The notes: generated by a model from the letters alone, not told the origin. A stretch of DNA of 64,000 nucleotides from Culex pipiens pallens (GCF_016801865.2 NC_068938.1:199061077-199125076), one strand, 5' to 3'; positions 10,894 to 22,984 are shown, numbered from the stretch's first letter. Made by a program: numbers and translations.

Positions 10894-12040
10894 TTAGGGG
10901 AGAGTGGGGAGACTTCATCAACTTTTTTGTATCGTACATAACTCTGTCAATTTCTCACAAAACTATGAACTTTTTGCATGAATTGAAAGCTTAAACATTC
11001 AACTATGTTTGGCTGATAAGGGTATTTCATCAGATAAACTCTTCGAATCATGCCAAGCGTTTTAAAAAAAAAAATTAAGCCGGCAATTTCAAAATGTTGG
11101 GGGTAATTTGATCCCCCTTTCAACATTTTTAAGAAATCTCAAGCAAAATGTTTCTTATTCATCCAAACTGTTAATTTTCTATAAGTTATAGCAATTTCAC
11201 ATTAAACCTGTACGTTTGTGTTCAAAATATAACAAGTTTAGCATGCAAAATATTTAAAAACTTAAAATTTTCTTTTTCAAACCAAAATTGAGCATGTTCA
11301 CAAAAGCTGGTAATTTTTGTTACAAAACTTTTAAAAAACGGTTCAAACTGCAGTAAGTTATGTATAAATATACTAAAGGAAACTATGTACGAAAACCCAG
11401 CTCAATTATTTAATCTTGAGGCTGATTCCAGTGACTGTAAAAATGCAGGGATCAAGTCTCCCTAAACGCACTTTTTAAAAAAATTGATTGTAAAAATAGT
11501 ATGACGATAAATTTAACGTCAAATGCGTAAGGGTTTTGGAGTTGATATGCATAGCATTGCATTGGTGTCTACCCGTAGCTGCTACTTCGTTATTGACCAG
11601 GACCCCCAAAAATTGCTCCGTGGACCACAGATGAAAAGTAGGAACCAATCATCACCCCTTCGCAATTTTCAAAGATCCCAATCATGCTGATCAATACCGA
11701 CGCCGGCCACGACCAGTGGTAACGTAAGGGTTTTGGAGTTGATATGTTTATCAAACAATTCATGTATAAAAAATATTGTTTTGAATATTTTTTTAGTGTT
11801 TTCTATACTTATCAAAACAAAGAAAAAAGATCTCTTGGAAGTTTTTTGCAGCACTTTTTAGAAATATGTGTGTAACTCCATCTAAACATTTTTTAATGTT
11901 TTTCTTTGTTTTCTACAATGAGTTTCAGTCAATTTCGCACAACTTTCTAGAACAAAGCTAATTGTTTTACCCACATGCTGACGAGATACAGGCTTGGGAT
12001 CAAGTGTCCCCGGGGATCAAGTCTCCCCACTCTCCCCTAA
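10894..12040. mobile_element. Non-autonomous element with GGGGAGAGTGGGGAGACTT termini
   Basis: The ends are inverted copies (TTAGGGGAGAGTGGGG at 10894; CCCCACTCTCCCCTAA ending at 12040). Second-tier repeats of GATCAAGTCTCCC lie inside both ends. It is non-coding and interrupted by the retroelement fragment at 11550-11722. Confidence 0.65.
11526..11746 (-). mobile_element. Short retroelement insertion (173 bp) with 24-bp target duplication
   Basis: The direct repeats 11526-11549 and 11723-11746 are identical over 24 bp (core AAGGGTTTTGGAGTTG). The enclosed 11550-11722 matches the reverse complement of 17590-17767, including the GTAGCTGCTACTTCGTTATTG motif and the GCAT-rich tail, so it is a 5'-truncated copy of the same family. 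Confidence 0.75.
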
Positions 12041-12464
12041 GTGATTTTCAGAATAAGGCATAACATACCAATTGGGCAGTACAGTACAGTCTAGATTTGA
12101 TTATCCGAAGTTTCAATTGGGTGCTAAAGCCCTATGTCAATTTTTATGTACAACGGTAAAAAACACGATTAAAAACCATTTCTAATCACTTTTTTTTTAT
12201 TTTAATGCAAAAAAATATTGACGAGACAACATTTTATCGCTTGATAAACTATGGTCCCCTTGGAACGAGCTGTCAAGTAGGACCTTTTCTGTCAAGAAGG
12301 ACCATGAAGTTAATTTTTCAAAATTCAATTAAAAGTCAATTTTAAATCCTTTGTGGTCGTTCAAAGAGTCATTGTACTCAGAAAAATAAGCTTTATTGTT
12401 ATGAGCAATAATATCACAAATTTAAACTTCATTTTAGGACCCAATTATCCGAAAGTTTGCACGG

Positions 12465-12805
12465 CTCATGAGTCCGTGTTCCTGGAAACAAATTTGCCGA
12501 AGAGTGCGAAAAGATTCGTCCACTGTTGCAAATGTTACAGAATTTATAACATCACCGCTGAAAGCATCAACTTTTTATTCACTCTCATCTGGCAGCACTT
12601 GCTGCTCCTGCAGAAAAGATTGAGGCAGGCGACGCTCATGCAACCAAGAAAGCTGATGTTGCTGCCAGAACAGAGCGAAGAAAAAGTTGATGTTTCCAGC
12701 GGTGGTGTTATAAATTCTGTACCATTTTATTTAAACAGTGGACGAATCTTTTCACTTCACTCTTCGGAAAAGTTGTTTCCTGGAACACGGACTATGAGCT
12801 CATGA
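12465..12805. mobile_element. Palindromic MITE, 340 bp
   Basis: The arms read CTCATGAGTCCGTGTTCC at left and its complement at right, with paired internal blocks (CAAATGTTACAGAATTTATAA against TTATAAATTCTGTACC). The 150-codon frame across 12353-12805 arises from this palindrome. Confidence 0.6.
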
Positions 12806-14640
12806 GGTTCTTGAAAATGCAAAAAATGTGGGGGGCTCAAAAGTAGCAAAGGGCAAAACGCACCGACTTACAGGTTAAATCCCATTTTAAGAGCGAGTCC
12901 ACGAGCAAAGCATACCCATCTCGCATCGACCTCACCAATCTGCCTGAAATTTTCAGGGGTTGTTTGTACATATATAACTAGCATCTGGCCAAAATATGAG
13001 CACTCTAGGACAACGGGAAGTGGGGCAAATCGGGACACAAAGTTTGAAGGTTCAAAAACGTAAAAAATCTTAAAAAGACTATAACTTAGGCAAAATTAAA
13101 TTTAATTTCAAAATTCGAAATGCATCTTAAAGGACTTCAAAAATGCAACAAAATGCAGGGTAGAGCATCCCAACTGGTTAATTCTAAAGGGAGTTATTGG
13201 CATTTTAGTGAAAAAATAGCATAATTTTCAAACTCAAATAAAAAAGTGTTCCATCCAGATATCAACTCGGATCGACCTGCAGCTTGTAGGGGACATCTGG
13301 GACTACCATCTGAGACTGAGACCACTTTGGGTAAGGCAGTTTAACATATTGAATAGACACTTTTACTTTTAGTGATTTTTTTGGTTGTAAATTTTTGCTC
13401 GGGGGACCACTTAGATCCCATTTTCTGGTGATAATTTTATCATATTCGTGTTCCTGAGACAATTTCACAATAGAAACATACAAAAAAAATGAATATTATC
13501 ATCCATTTTAACCCTTTAAAAAATGAAAGTTAAAGTGACTTACGAGAAAATGATCTAAGATATGAATTCCAAAACATAACAGAGTATTAGGTATTCAGTT
13601 CAAGTTATTTTTGCTTATGAACAAACTTGCAAAAAGATTATTGAATTTTACATTTTTTTATTCCAATCCATTCAAAATTAGCCAAATTAGTGTTTAAAGA
13701 GTTGACTTTGAGATATACAAATAAAAAAAATGTCGAAAAAAGCACGTTTTTCAGAAAAGCGATTTTTGTTGCAAAGTCTCCTACAAATGCATGCAACACA
13801 ACCCTTTAAACAGAAATAGATTTAGTTGCCTAGATCCAAGATGTTTCCAAAATCTTACCAATCGGTAGGCCTAATCTTACCCCATTGACTGTACTAATCT
13901 CGTACAAAGCTAATCGTACTATACAAAAGATTCAACCCAATGACTCGTTTAGCCCAAAAAAACCTTATCGTTATCGCACGCTGTGTTATCATGTATGCCC
14001 CTATACCTGCGGGGACCCCCTTGGACGAGACTCGACCTGACGACTCAAGCTCGGCAGCAGTGCATCGTTCTCCGGTTGTCGTCACCCGACTGGGGTAGGT
14101 GACAACAGCTTGTGCCGGCAGGTAAGACAATCTAGAATTCATAAATTTCCCGCCCATTCAGCCGTCTTATCAGCTTGATGACCCTTTTTTCGTGTGTTTG
14201 AAAGGAACTGTGACGCTTTGTCCGGACCGTGTTTGCCTTAACCAAAATTACTCACAATATGGTGTGAGATGATAAAAGAATGCAATTTTTGTGAAGATAT
14301 TTTTGCCTAACCTTGGGTGGTAAACGGTTTCAGACACAAACACGCTTGATATTTGTAAGCTCTCTTGGGGACAATTCAGGAGTGTGATAAGAAAATCATC
14401 GCCACTTTAGAGTGTGGATCAACAAATCTTAAAGTCTAATTTTTATTTTATTTTCATTTATCTTAATATACGCCAAATTAATGATAATTTTGAGGGTTTC
14501 TAATAAGTTGTGGATAATAGAATCATGAACAAAAAATGTGTTTCGTATTTCGGCCCTATTTCAGTCAAATTTCAATGTTGATTGCCTGTTACATTTCGAA
14601 AAGAATTTTGTTAATATTTTATCACCGCCATTTTGTCTGC
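12806..14640. other. Intergenic region, no gene recognised
   Basis: Mixed AT-rich sequence. A more balanced, apparently unique block at about 13900-14230 contains a GC-rich core (14005-14125), without a convincing exon. A TGGGGCAAATCGGGAC remnant near 13020 belongs to the TGGGGCAAG repeat family. Confidence 0.4.
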
Positions 14641-14965
14641 AATCTTGGATCAGTAGTGCGGTACCTGTGTGGACGCGCAGTCCTGTTTTTTCGTGTTATT
14701 TTCCGTCTCTTTTTTTTTCGCTGTTCGAGTGCATGGGGTGATTGGCTATTATAATTAAATAATGGCATCAGTAGTGCGGTGCCTGTGTGGACGCGCAGTT
14801 CTGTTTTTTTACCTCCTTTTTTTTCTTTTTTTTTTCTCCACTCGCGTTCGTTGGCCGATGAGTTTTTTTTGTGTTGTTCTCTATTGATAGTTTTCTATAA
14901 AAACTTACCTATTTTTTTTTTTGAGACTAGCAAGTCGTATTGCTGGATTAAGCCCTTTCTATATC

Positions 14966-17267
14966 CAGGGTTGTTACGGGAGAGTCGAAAAAAAATCCGC
15001 GCCAAATCCGCGCCGACCTAAAATCCGAAACCGCGCGAAATCCACACCATATAAAAAAATATCGCGACCAACATTTAAGAAATTTTATTTTTCAATGAAG
15101 AAAAACTAATTCAGAAAGTATTTGATTAAAAAACTTGTTTTATGTTTAAAGGCTCCAAAAGAATGAAAGCAATAAATCCATTTAAAAAAAAATCCTCAAG
15201 AGACGGTCAAGGCAAGGGTCATGAAAAAAAATCTTCAAAATAGAAAATACAATATTTAAAAACCTAAAAATTTAACTTCAAAAATATAACCTCAAAATAA
15301 AACCCAAATCTAAAATAATAATATGATAAAATTTTAAATTTCGAAAGTCTAAATATTCAAAATCTAAGAATTTTGATACAGTTTGTAATCCAAAATCCTC
15401 GCTAAAATTTCACTCCGAAAGAAATTTAATTTCCGATAATTAAAATAATGTCTTCTCATAATTTCAATTCTCTTACATAAAATAGGACTTCAAAAATTGT
15501 GGAATTCAAGAATTTATGAATTTAAGAACTAAGAATATAAAAATAAAAACATTTAAGAATTTAAGAATTTAAGAATTTAAGAATTTAAGAATTTAAGAAT
15601 TTAAGAATTTAAGAATTTAAGAATTTAAGAATTTAAGAATTTAAGAATTTAAGAATTTAAGAATTTAAGAATTTAAGAATTTAAGAATTTAAGAATTTAA
15701 GAATTTAAGAATTTAAGAATTTAAGAATTTAAGAATTTAAGAATTTAAGAATTTAAGAATTTAAGAATTTAAGAATTTAAGAATTTAAGAATTTAAGAAT
15801 TTAAGAATTTAAGAATTTAAGAATTTAAGAATTTAAGAATTTAAGAATTTAAGAATTTAAGAATTTAAGAATTTAAGAATTTAAGAATTTAAGAATTTAA
15901 GAATTTAAGAATTTAAGAATTTAAGAATTTAAGAATTTAAGAATTTAAGAATTTAAGAATTTAAGAATTTAAGAATTTAAGAATTTAAGAATTTAAGAAT
16001 TTAAGAATTTAAGAATTTAAGAATTTAAGAATTTAAGAATTTAAGAATTTAAGAATTTAAGAATTTAAGAATTTAAGAATTTAAGAATTTAAGAATTTAA
16101 GAATTTAAGAATTTAAGAATTTAAGAATTTAAGAATTTAAGAATTTAAGAATTTAAGAATTTAAGAATTTAAGAATTTAAGAATTTAAGAATTTAAGAAT
16201 TTAAGAATTTAAGAATTTAAGAATTTAAGAATTTAAGAATTTAAGAATTTAAGAATTTAAGAATTTAAGAATTTAAGAATTTATAAGCTTAAGAATACTA
16301 AAATTATTTTAGATTTGAGATTTTTTTTCTATATTGTTTTGAATTTGATATTTTTTAGTTCTTAAATTTTGACTTTTTAATTTTGATTTTTTTAATTCTT
16401 CAAATTTTTGATTACCCAAGTTTTTGGTATTTTGAATTTCAGATTGCTAATATTTTGAATTTCGAAATTTCAGACTTTTGAAATTACGATTTTAGAAATT
16501 TCGAAAAAAAATTAATATGTATTTTGTTTTTTTTTTGTTAGAATAAAAACTATTTAAACAATTTTTTTCAAATTTTTGAATTTCTGAAGCTTTGAATTTG
16601 GAATGTTCTGATCTTTTTATTTTCGCCAAGAATGTTCAAATTTAGAAAAAAAATATTTCTACCAATTAAATTCCATTCCAAAATTCGAAAGTGGAGGCTA
16701 GCTTCTGTTACGTCCAATCAAGCTCATATTTGGCGCCCACCAGAACAAGCCCCAATAATAGTTTTTGTTACACATTATAATGTCTATATCTTCGGGAAAA
16801 GTTTGTAATATTTGATTTGCAAAATTAAAAATTGAATAAATCCAGTATAAAATTAAAAATAAATAAGGTTAAAAATCATTACTCAAAACTCAAAAGAAAT
16901 TAAATATTCAGAGCCGGAGATGTTAAGAAATGACAAGAAACATATAAAAAATAATTTCTACTTAATCTTCATTTTTCGACGTTTCGTACTAAGAAAATAC
17001 AAACAAACATTTTCAGAAGAAAATTCAATTAAGAAAAATTATGAAATTCTTGCACTCAAAGGAAAAAACAAATTATCGTAATTCCTGATAATATTTTTCT
17101 TAATAACTTGAAAGTAATTCTATCTCTCTCAATTAATTTATTTATCAAAATTGCCATCCGCGCGAAATCCGCGCCTGAGCAAAATTAGCCAGCAAATCCG
17201 CGCCAGATCCGCGCTATCCGCGCGAAACGCGCCATCCGCGCGATCCGCGCCGTCCGTAACAACCCTG
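14966..17267. mobile_element. Non-autonomous DNA transposon with CAGGGTTGTTACGG termini
   Basis: Inverted ends CAGGGTTGTTACGG...CCGTAACAACCCTG are flanked by a 6-bp direct repeat TATATC (14960-14965, 17268-17273). Subterminal regions at both ends carry repeats of ATCCGCGC(C/G) (14996-15050, 17155-17255). The CAGGG ends resemble hAT elements, but the duplication I can see is 6 rather than 8 bp. It carries no transposase; the interior is AT-rich and includes the octamer array. Confidence 0.65.
15552..16279 (+). repeat. Perfect octamer array (TTTAAGAA) x 91
   Basis: 728 bp of uninterrupted TTTAAGAA, 91 exact units by coordinate arithmetic, preceded by degenerate versions from about 15505. No substitution is visible in the array. 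Confidence 0.95.
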
Positions 17268-18856
17268 TATATCATTTCAATAATCATTTCAATAAATGAA
17301 GCCCTTCCTAAATCACCGTTGATCGGAGAATTTCTGGAGAATCGCGGTCGAATTAATACTATATTTAAATCCCTAGATAGCTATCTTTCCGCAGCCGGCT
17401 GCCTAAGATTTTTAAAATTTCAACCGATAAACAAATTGCTTATGGTCACATCACCTACCACAGTGAATCCTGACCTCATACCCATCTTACTAACCCCTCA
17501 AAACTCATGTGATACTTTGTCGGAGACGCAGTCGATTTGGCGGTCCCATCACTCAAGTATCGGACTAACATTCCCATCCACTTCCCCGTGTCTTACCTCT
17601 GGTCGTGGCCGGCGTCGGTATTGATCAGCATGATAGGGACCTTTGAAAATTGCGAAGGGGTGATGATTGGTTCCTACTTTTCATCTGTGGTCCACGGAGC
17701 AATGTTTGGGGGTCCTGGTCAATAACGAAGTAGCAGCTACGGGTAGACACCAATGCTATGCTATGCTAATCTTGGATTTAAAATGTCCAAATCACTTTAG
17801 AGCAGCGATTCTCAACCTTCTCCATGTAAATCAAGTAGGCCCGGAACCCCGGGGAGAATCGACATTGATGACTTTGATATGATTTCAATTTCTTTTTGGA
17901 ATATTTTTCAACTGTTAAAGTTTGGCTCAAGATATTATGTTATGTTATGATATTATATTATGTTTAAAACACGTTCTGGGGACACACAGGTCCATGCACT
18001 ATTTCTGAAAAAAAAAGTTTTTTGAATAGTGTTCAAAAAAAATAGTTGCGTTAAAAAATCTTATTTTGAATTTCGTGACTTTGTGTGACAGTCAAAGTTT
18101 TTTTTTGTTAAAATGAAATGTTAAGTGTTCAAATTTTACTTTTACGTCAAATATATTATCACTACAGTTACAGTTTTGAGGAAAAAAAATCAATGTTATT
18201 ATTTAGTTAACTATGTTTATAAACATTTTTACAAAACACATGGGTAATTCTCCGCCAACTCACACAGCAGTTGCCCCGACCCCTCTTCGATTTGCGTGAA
18301 ACTTTGTCCTAAGGGGTAACTTTTGTCCCTGATCACGAATCCGAGGTCCGTTTTTTGATATCTCGTGACGGAGGGGCGGTACGATCCCTTCCATTTTTGA
18401 ACATGCGAAAAAGAGGTGTTTTTCAATCATTTGCAGCCTGAAACGGTGATGAGATAGAAATTTGGTGTCAAAGGAACTTTTATGTAAAATTAGATGCCCG
18501 ATTTGATGGCGTACTCAGAATTCCGAAAAAACGTATTTTTCATCGAAAAAAACACTAAAAAAGTTTTAAAAATTCTCCCATATTCCGTTACTCGACTGTA
18601 AAATTTTTTAGAACATGTCATTTTATGGGAAATTTAATGTACTTTTCGAATCTACATTGCACAGAAGGGTCATTTTTCATTTAGAACAAAAATTTTCATT
18701 TTAAAATTTCGTGTTTTTTTTAACTTTGCAGGGTTATTTTTTGGAGTAAAACAATGTTCTACAAAGTTGTAGAGCAGACAATTACAAAAATTTTGATATA
18801 TAGACATAAGGGGTTTGCTTATAAACATCACGAGTTATCGTTTTTTTTTTATTTAC

Positions 18857-20376
18857 GGTTTTATCCCATATTCCCGAATCCCACTTTCCCGAATCCGATA
18901 TCCCCGAAAATCATTTCCCCGAAAATTCCACATTCCCGAAAATCATTTCCCCGAAAGTGCCATTTCCCCGAAAATCATTTTCCCGAAATTTCCACATCCC
19001 CGAAAATAATTTTCCCGAAAATTCCATATCCCCGAATGTCATTTACCTGAATGGCCATTTTACCGAACTGTCGTTTTCCCGAATTTACATATACCCGAAT
19101 GGTTATTTCCCCGAAAGTTCCATTTTCCCGAATGATATTAACTTAGATATAAACTAAATTGTTTTTCAGCGATATTTTTACAAAAGTATGACCTTAATAT
19201 TAAATTCTCCTACGTGTGTTTTTAAATATGTAAAAAAAAACAAATGACCGTATTCATAAACCACGCGGAAACTTCAAGAAAGCGAGGTTTTGAGATCATC
19301 CATGTTCAATAAAAAAGATTTTTTTTGTATCGGACAATTTTCAGCAAAGCACAATTTTCCAAAACGGTATCCACGTGGTAAGGATTGCACAGCACCGAAA
19401 TGATCAATGTATCAAATCGACCCTGTCGTGCTATCTTGTCGTTTGTCGCTTTTTGACGTTCCGAGAAAAATGCGTGTTAGTGTTTGACCTTGAATAAACG
19501 AAAAATAGAGCACGCTATGTAAACAATAACAATCACGTTATATTTTGTTGACCATTCTGTGCATTGTCCTGAAATTTGTTTGAATTTGGTTGCTGAGGTC
19601 CCGAGTTATAATTACAATCGTTTACGGTAGTCGGGCATGTACGTGTGTCAAACGCATTCTGATCTGAAACCTCTTTGGCCAGTTGTCTCACTTACAGCAA
19701 TTTTCAGAGTGTGTCAAGTTAGCACAAGACAAAATTTTTCGGTTTTTATTGAATATCTCAGAATTGAAATCGAGTTTTGGGCAATGTGAGCTGCACAAAA
19801 TGGCTTTCTTAATTCAATTTGGCCCAAAATCGACGTACGACAAGTTAGCTCGAATGCGACGAAATGAGAAAAATAGGCAAATGAATTAAGCGGCACGCAG
19901 CTATTTAGATTTGTTCATTAGAAATAAGGGAGCGTTCTTTTATTACGTAACGCAAAATTTGGGATTTGGGAGAAACTCAAGTGGAGCTGGAATAAAACGC
20001 TCGTAAAAATCTCGGAATTTTTTGAACGTTCAATTGTGGACATGATACTTCATTGATCGCTACGCGCGGTTCTGGACAACGGGCATACCCGCCTGACCGG
20101 GTTCGGGGAAGTGGCGTTCGGGGAAATGGCCGTTCGGGGATATGGTCATTCGGGAAAATGATTTTCGGGGATGTGTAAAATTAGGGGAAGTGGCCATTCG
20201 GGAAAATGGTTTTTAGGGGAAGTCGCCATTCGGGGATGTGGTCATTCGGGGAAATGGATTGTTCGGGGAAATGATTTTCGGGTAAATGACATTTCGGGAA
20301 AGTGTCTTTTCGGAGATGTGGCATTCGGGGAAATGTCTTTTCGGGAATGTGGGTTTCGGGGAAATGTCATAGATTC
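18857..20376. mobile_element. Foldback element with TTCCCCGAA-repeat termini
   Basis: 1520 bp flanked by a perfect 9-bp duplication TTTATTTAC (18848-18856 and 20377-20385). The ends read GGTTTTATCCCAT and ATGTCATAGATTC. About 270 bp at each end consists of irregular repeats of (T)TTCCCCGAA(A) in opposite orientation (18870-19135; 20098-20370). The related copy at 54886-54893 shows the uninterrupted target TTATTTAC. No transposase. The element at 44848-45550 shares end sequence and design. Confidence 0.8.
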
Positions 20377-20557
20377 TTTATTTACAAGCTTATTTTATCT
20401 TCCCTTAGAAGAAAATTTTTCAAACAATCCGAAAATGCATTCCGTTTTCCAATTCAAACTTATTTTTATTGAGAAAATAATGACAATTTGAGAATATCAA
20501 AATAATCATATTTAAATAAAGAACTTTAAAAAAAAAACGTTTTCTTGAAGCAATTCC

Positions 20558-20692
20558 ATCGAGAAATTAGAAGTGCGAGTGTGTGCAACATGGAGTTAAA
20601 CCTTCTGTGCAGTTGCTGTGAAGGTTCCCATGGCACTTCGGAAAGTTTAACTCCATGTTGCATGCACACAATCTCACTTTTAATTTCTCGAT
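20558..20692. mobile_element. Hairpin MITE (copy 1)
   Basis: A near-perfect 135-bp hairpin: ATCGAGAAATTAGAAGTG at left, its complement at right, with stem segment TGCAACATGGAGTTAAA and loop near 20605-20630. A second copy is at 62298-62422. Confidence 0.75.
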
Positions 20693-21413
20693 ACCATTCC
20701 GTTCGTATTTAAGGTCGTAGAAGGTATCCTTCAATGACTGTCAATGATGGTTCTGAACTCTGGGTCCAGAAACAGTAAATTGAAATGAAAAAATAATCAC
20801 GATATGTAAAATGCTTTTACAAACAACACAAAGAAACCCATTTTTTGATTGATACATTCTGAATCAAGATTTGAATGTTTTTCTAACACATACATGGCCG
20901 CCAAATGGTCGCTCGGGAATGATGCCTTTCAGAGCCTTAATTTGTACTCTTCACTTTGCGGAGAAATCACAAACCTACCAAAGTTTCCCCGGTTTACGGT
21001 ACCTGAAATAAACTCTTGAATGGCAATAACTTGAAAACGCTGCGTTTTATCGAAGAAAAAATTTAATTTGATTTACTTTTAAAATTAAAAAATCGTACAT
21101 TTATTTTTTTTGAATAAATGATAAAATTTTTATGACAAAGGTTTCTTCAAAACTTAGATTTTTTTAAACTAACTAAAAAGGATTGTATGGAGACTTGTTT
21201 CATATAAATGAAAATAACAATTGAATATAACGGCAAACAATCAAGACTTTTAATTGGTAAGCTTAAAGTATTAAAATTTGGATCATTTGTCCACAACAAC
21301 AATTAAACTAAATGCTAAATATGGTACGATATCCATTTGAAACACGCTTACTCAATTTTATACACTTTGCTCGTATTGCACAGCAACGCGAAACAACAAC
21401 ACCTCTCCTCCCC

Positions 21414-22899
21414 TTACAATCCCTGCGCAAACGACATGATCGTTCCCTTGATGATCCGCAGACACTCGTCCATCTGCTCCTCGGTGATCGTGAGCGGCGG
21501 CGCAAACCGGATAATATCTCCGTGGGTCGACTTGGCCAGCAGTCCGTTGTTCCTTAACCGGAGACACACTTCCCACGCGTCATACTTGGGATTGATCACG
21601 ATCGCGTTGAGGAGACCTTTGCCGCGAACAACCGACACGACGTCCTTGGGCAGATCGGCCAGCGATGCGCGCAGCTTCTTGCCCATGCGGTCTGCGTTTT
21701 CGGCGAGCTTTTCGTCGATTAGGACTTGGAGCGCGGTCATGGCGACCTTGCAGCCGAGCGGGTTTCCGCCGTAGGTTGATCCGTGCGTGCCGCGTTCGAG
21801 GCACAACATGACGGGGTCGTTCGCGAGAATGGCTGAGACGGGGTAGAATCCACCGGAGAGGGCTTTTCCGAGGATGACCATGTCGGGTCGGACGCCTTCG
21901 TGGTCGATGCACAGCATTTTACCGGTTCGAGCGAGTCCGGTCTGGACTTCGTCGGCGATGAACAGGACATTGTACTTGGTGCACAGCTCGCGGACCTTGG
22001 TCAGGTATCCCTCGTCCGGGACGACCACTCCGGCTTCACCCTGGATCGGTTCCACGAAGAAAGCGCACACGTTCGGATCCTGGAGGGCCTTCTCCAGCGC
22101 GGCGGTATCGTTGTACGGAATCGCATCGAATCCACGCATGTACGGCCCGAATCCCTTGAATGCACTCGGTTCGCTCGAGATCGAAATGGCTGCCAGGGTG
22201 CCACCCCAGTAATTACCCTCGGCGAAGATGATCTTGGCTTGGTTCTCCGGAATCTTCTTCACCTTGTAGCCCCACTGGCGAGCAATCTTACAGGCCGTCT
22301 CGCCGCCCTCGTTCCCGGTGTTCATGGGCAGGACCTTGTCATATCCGAACAGCTTCGTCACGAACTCCTCGTACTCGCCCAGCACATTCGAGTAGAACGC
22401 CCTCGAGGTCAGCGCCAGTGTCTTGGCCTGATCGGTCAGCGCCTGGACGATCCTCGGATGGCAATGACCCTGACTAACCGCCGAGTACGCACTCAGGAAG
22501 TCGTAGTACCGCTTGCCCTCGACATCCCACATGAACACTCCCTCGCCACGTGCCAACGCCACCGGAATCGGCTTGTAGTTGTGCGCTCCGAACTTGTCCT
22601 CCCGATCGAACACGGCCTGCGTCGGTGCACCCTGACTGCTCTTGAGCGCGATCTGGTCCACCGCGTATTCCGGCTTGGCGGCGGTCGACATCTTGGCTAC
22701 AAATAAAACTCAAATAAACCTCAAAGCTTCAACCGAAGAATTCAAAAAAGTTACCATTTTGTCCACCGGCCATCGTCGAGGCCAACCGGTTCCGGGTAAA
22801 GTTTGCGGACCGGCACATCGTCTGGCCGGTGAGGTTCGCCAGCTGGCGTTTGTTGATCTGCCTCAGCAGCTGGACCACTTCGGTGCTATTCTTGATCAT
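21414..22899 (-). CDS. Ornithine aminotransferase-like paralogue (copy 2), two exons, active-site arginine lost
   Basis: Exons 22755-22899 and 21414-22696 flank a 58-bp intron (GTAACT...TTTGTAG) at exactly the position and phase of the intron in copy 1; the product is 475 aa. The presequence (MIKNSTEVVQLLRQINK onward) is basic and probably mitochondrial. The PLP machinery is intact: IADEVQTG (Asp297), LGKALSGG (Lys326), HGSTYGG, RFAPPL, plus Tyr89 and Glu269. The key oddity is NYWGGTL: glycine (codon GGC, 22200-22202) replaces the arginine equivalent to human OAT Arg180, which holds the ornithine alpha-carboxylate and whose substitution R180T is known in human OAT deficiency. Neighbouring positions also differ (TGNEGGETACK for TGVEGGETACK; ERGTHGST for KPGEHGST). 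The reading frame is clean and codon use is gene-like, so it is not an obvious pseudogene. Inference: an aminotransferase with changed or reduced ornithine specificity. Confidence 0.93.
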
Positions 22900-22984
22900 T
22901 CTCTGTACGCGGAGCTTTGGGACACACGCCTGGATTAGTTCAAATTTAAAGGTCGACTGATGATCCGTTAAGGCTTTCGAGGCT

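Larger units (their letters stand above)
14651..17767 (+). mobile_element. Internally deleted non-LTR retroelement with tandem 5' units
   Basis: Flanked by the 10-bp duplication AATCTTGGAT (14641-14650 and 17768-17777). It starts with two tandem 118-bp units (14651 and 14769) each opening CAGTAGTGCGG(T)(A/G)CCTGTGTGG, like promoter monomers of LINE 5' UTRs, and ends in a (GCTAT)n-type tail. Apart from the nested transposon at 14966-17267 only about 0.8 kb remains, with no RT domain. Empty-site-like sequences occur at 62960-63010 and 26640-26690 (CATCTTG(A/G)ATT... followed by AAATCA(C/T)TTTAG). Confidence 0.65.
17850..21002. mobile_element. Repeat element with CCGGGGTGACTTTGATAG-type ends, heavily nested
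   Basis: Homologous along its length to the intact copy at 54299-55234: the left part matches 54310-54660, the right part (20377-21002) matches 54886-55234 and ends GGTTTACGGTA. Between them lie an inserted repeat at about 18240-18850 (GGGTAATTCTCCGCCAACTC motif) and the foldback element at 18857-20376, then the hairpin at 20558-20692. Confidence 0.6.

Noticed and set aside
12353..12805. 150-codon plus-strand frame
   Set aside because: Spans a 340-bp palindromic MITE; no homology recognised.
13262..13483. 73-codon minus-strand frame
   Set aside because: Looks peptide-like, but has no splice or start support and sits among repeats; likely repeat-derived.
21900..22706. 268-codon plus-strand frame antisense to OAT copy 2
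   Set aside because: Shadow of the GC-biased codons of the real gene; no independent coding signal.
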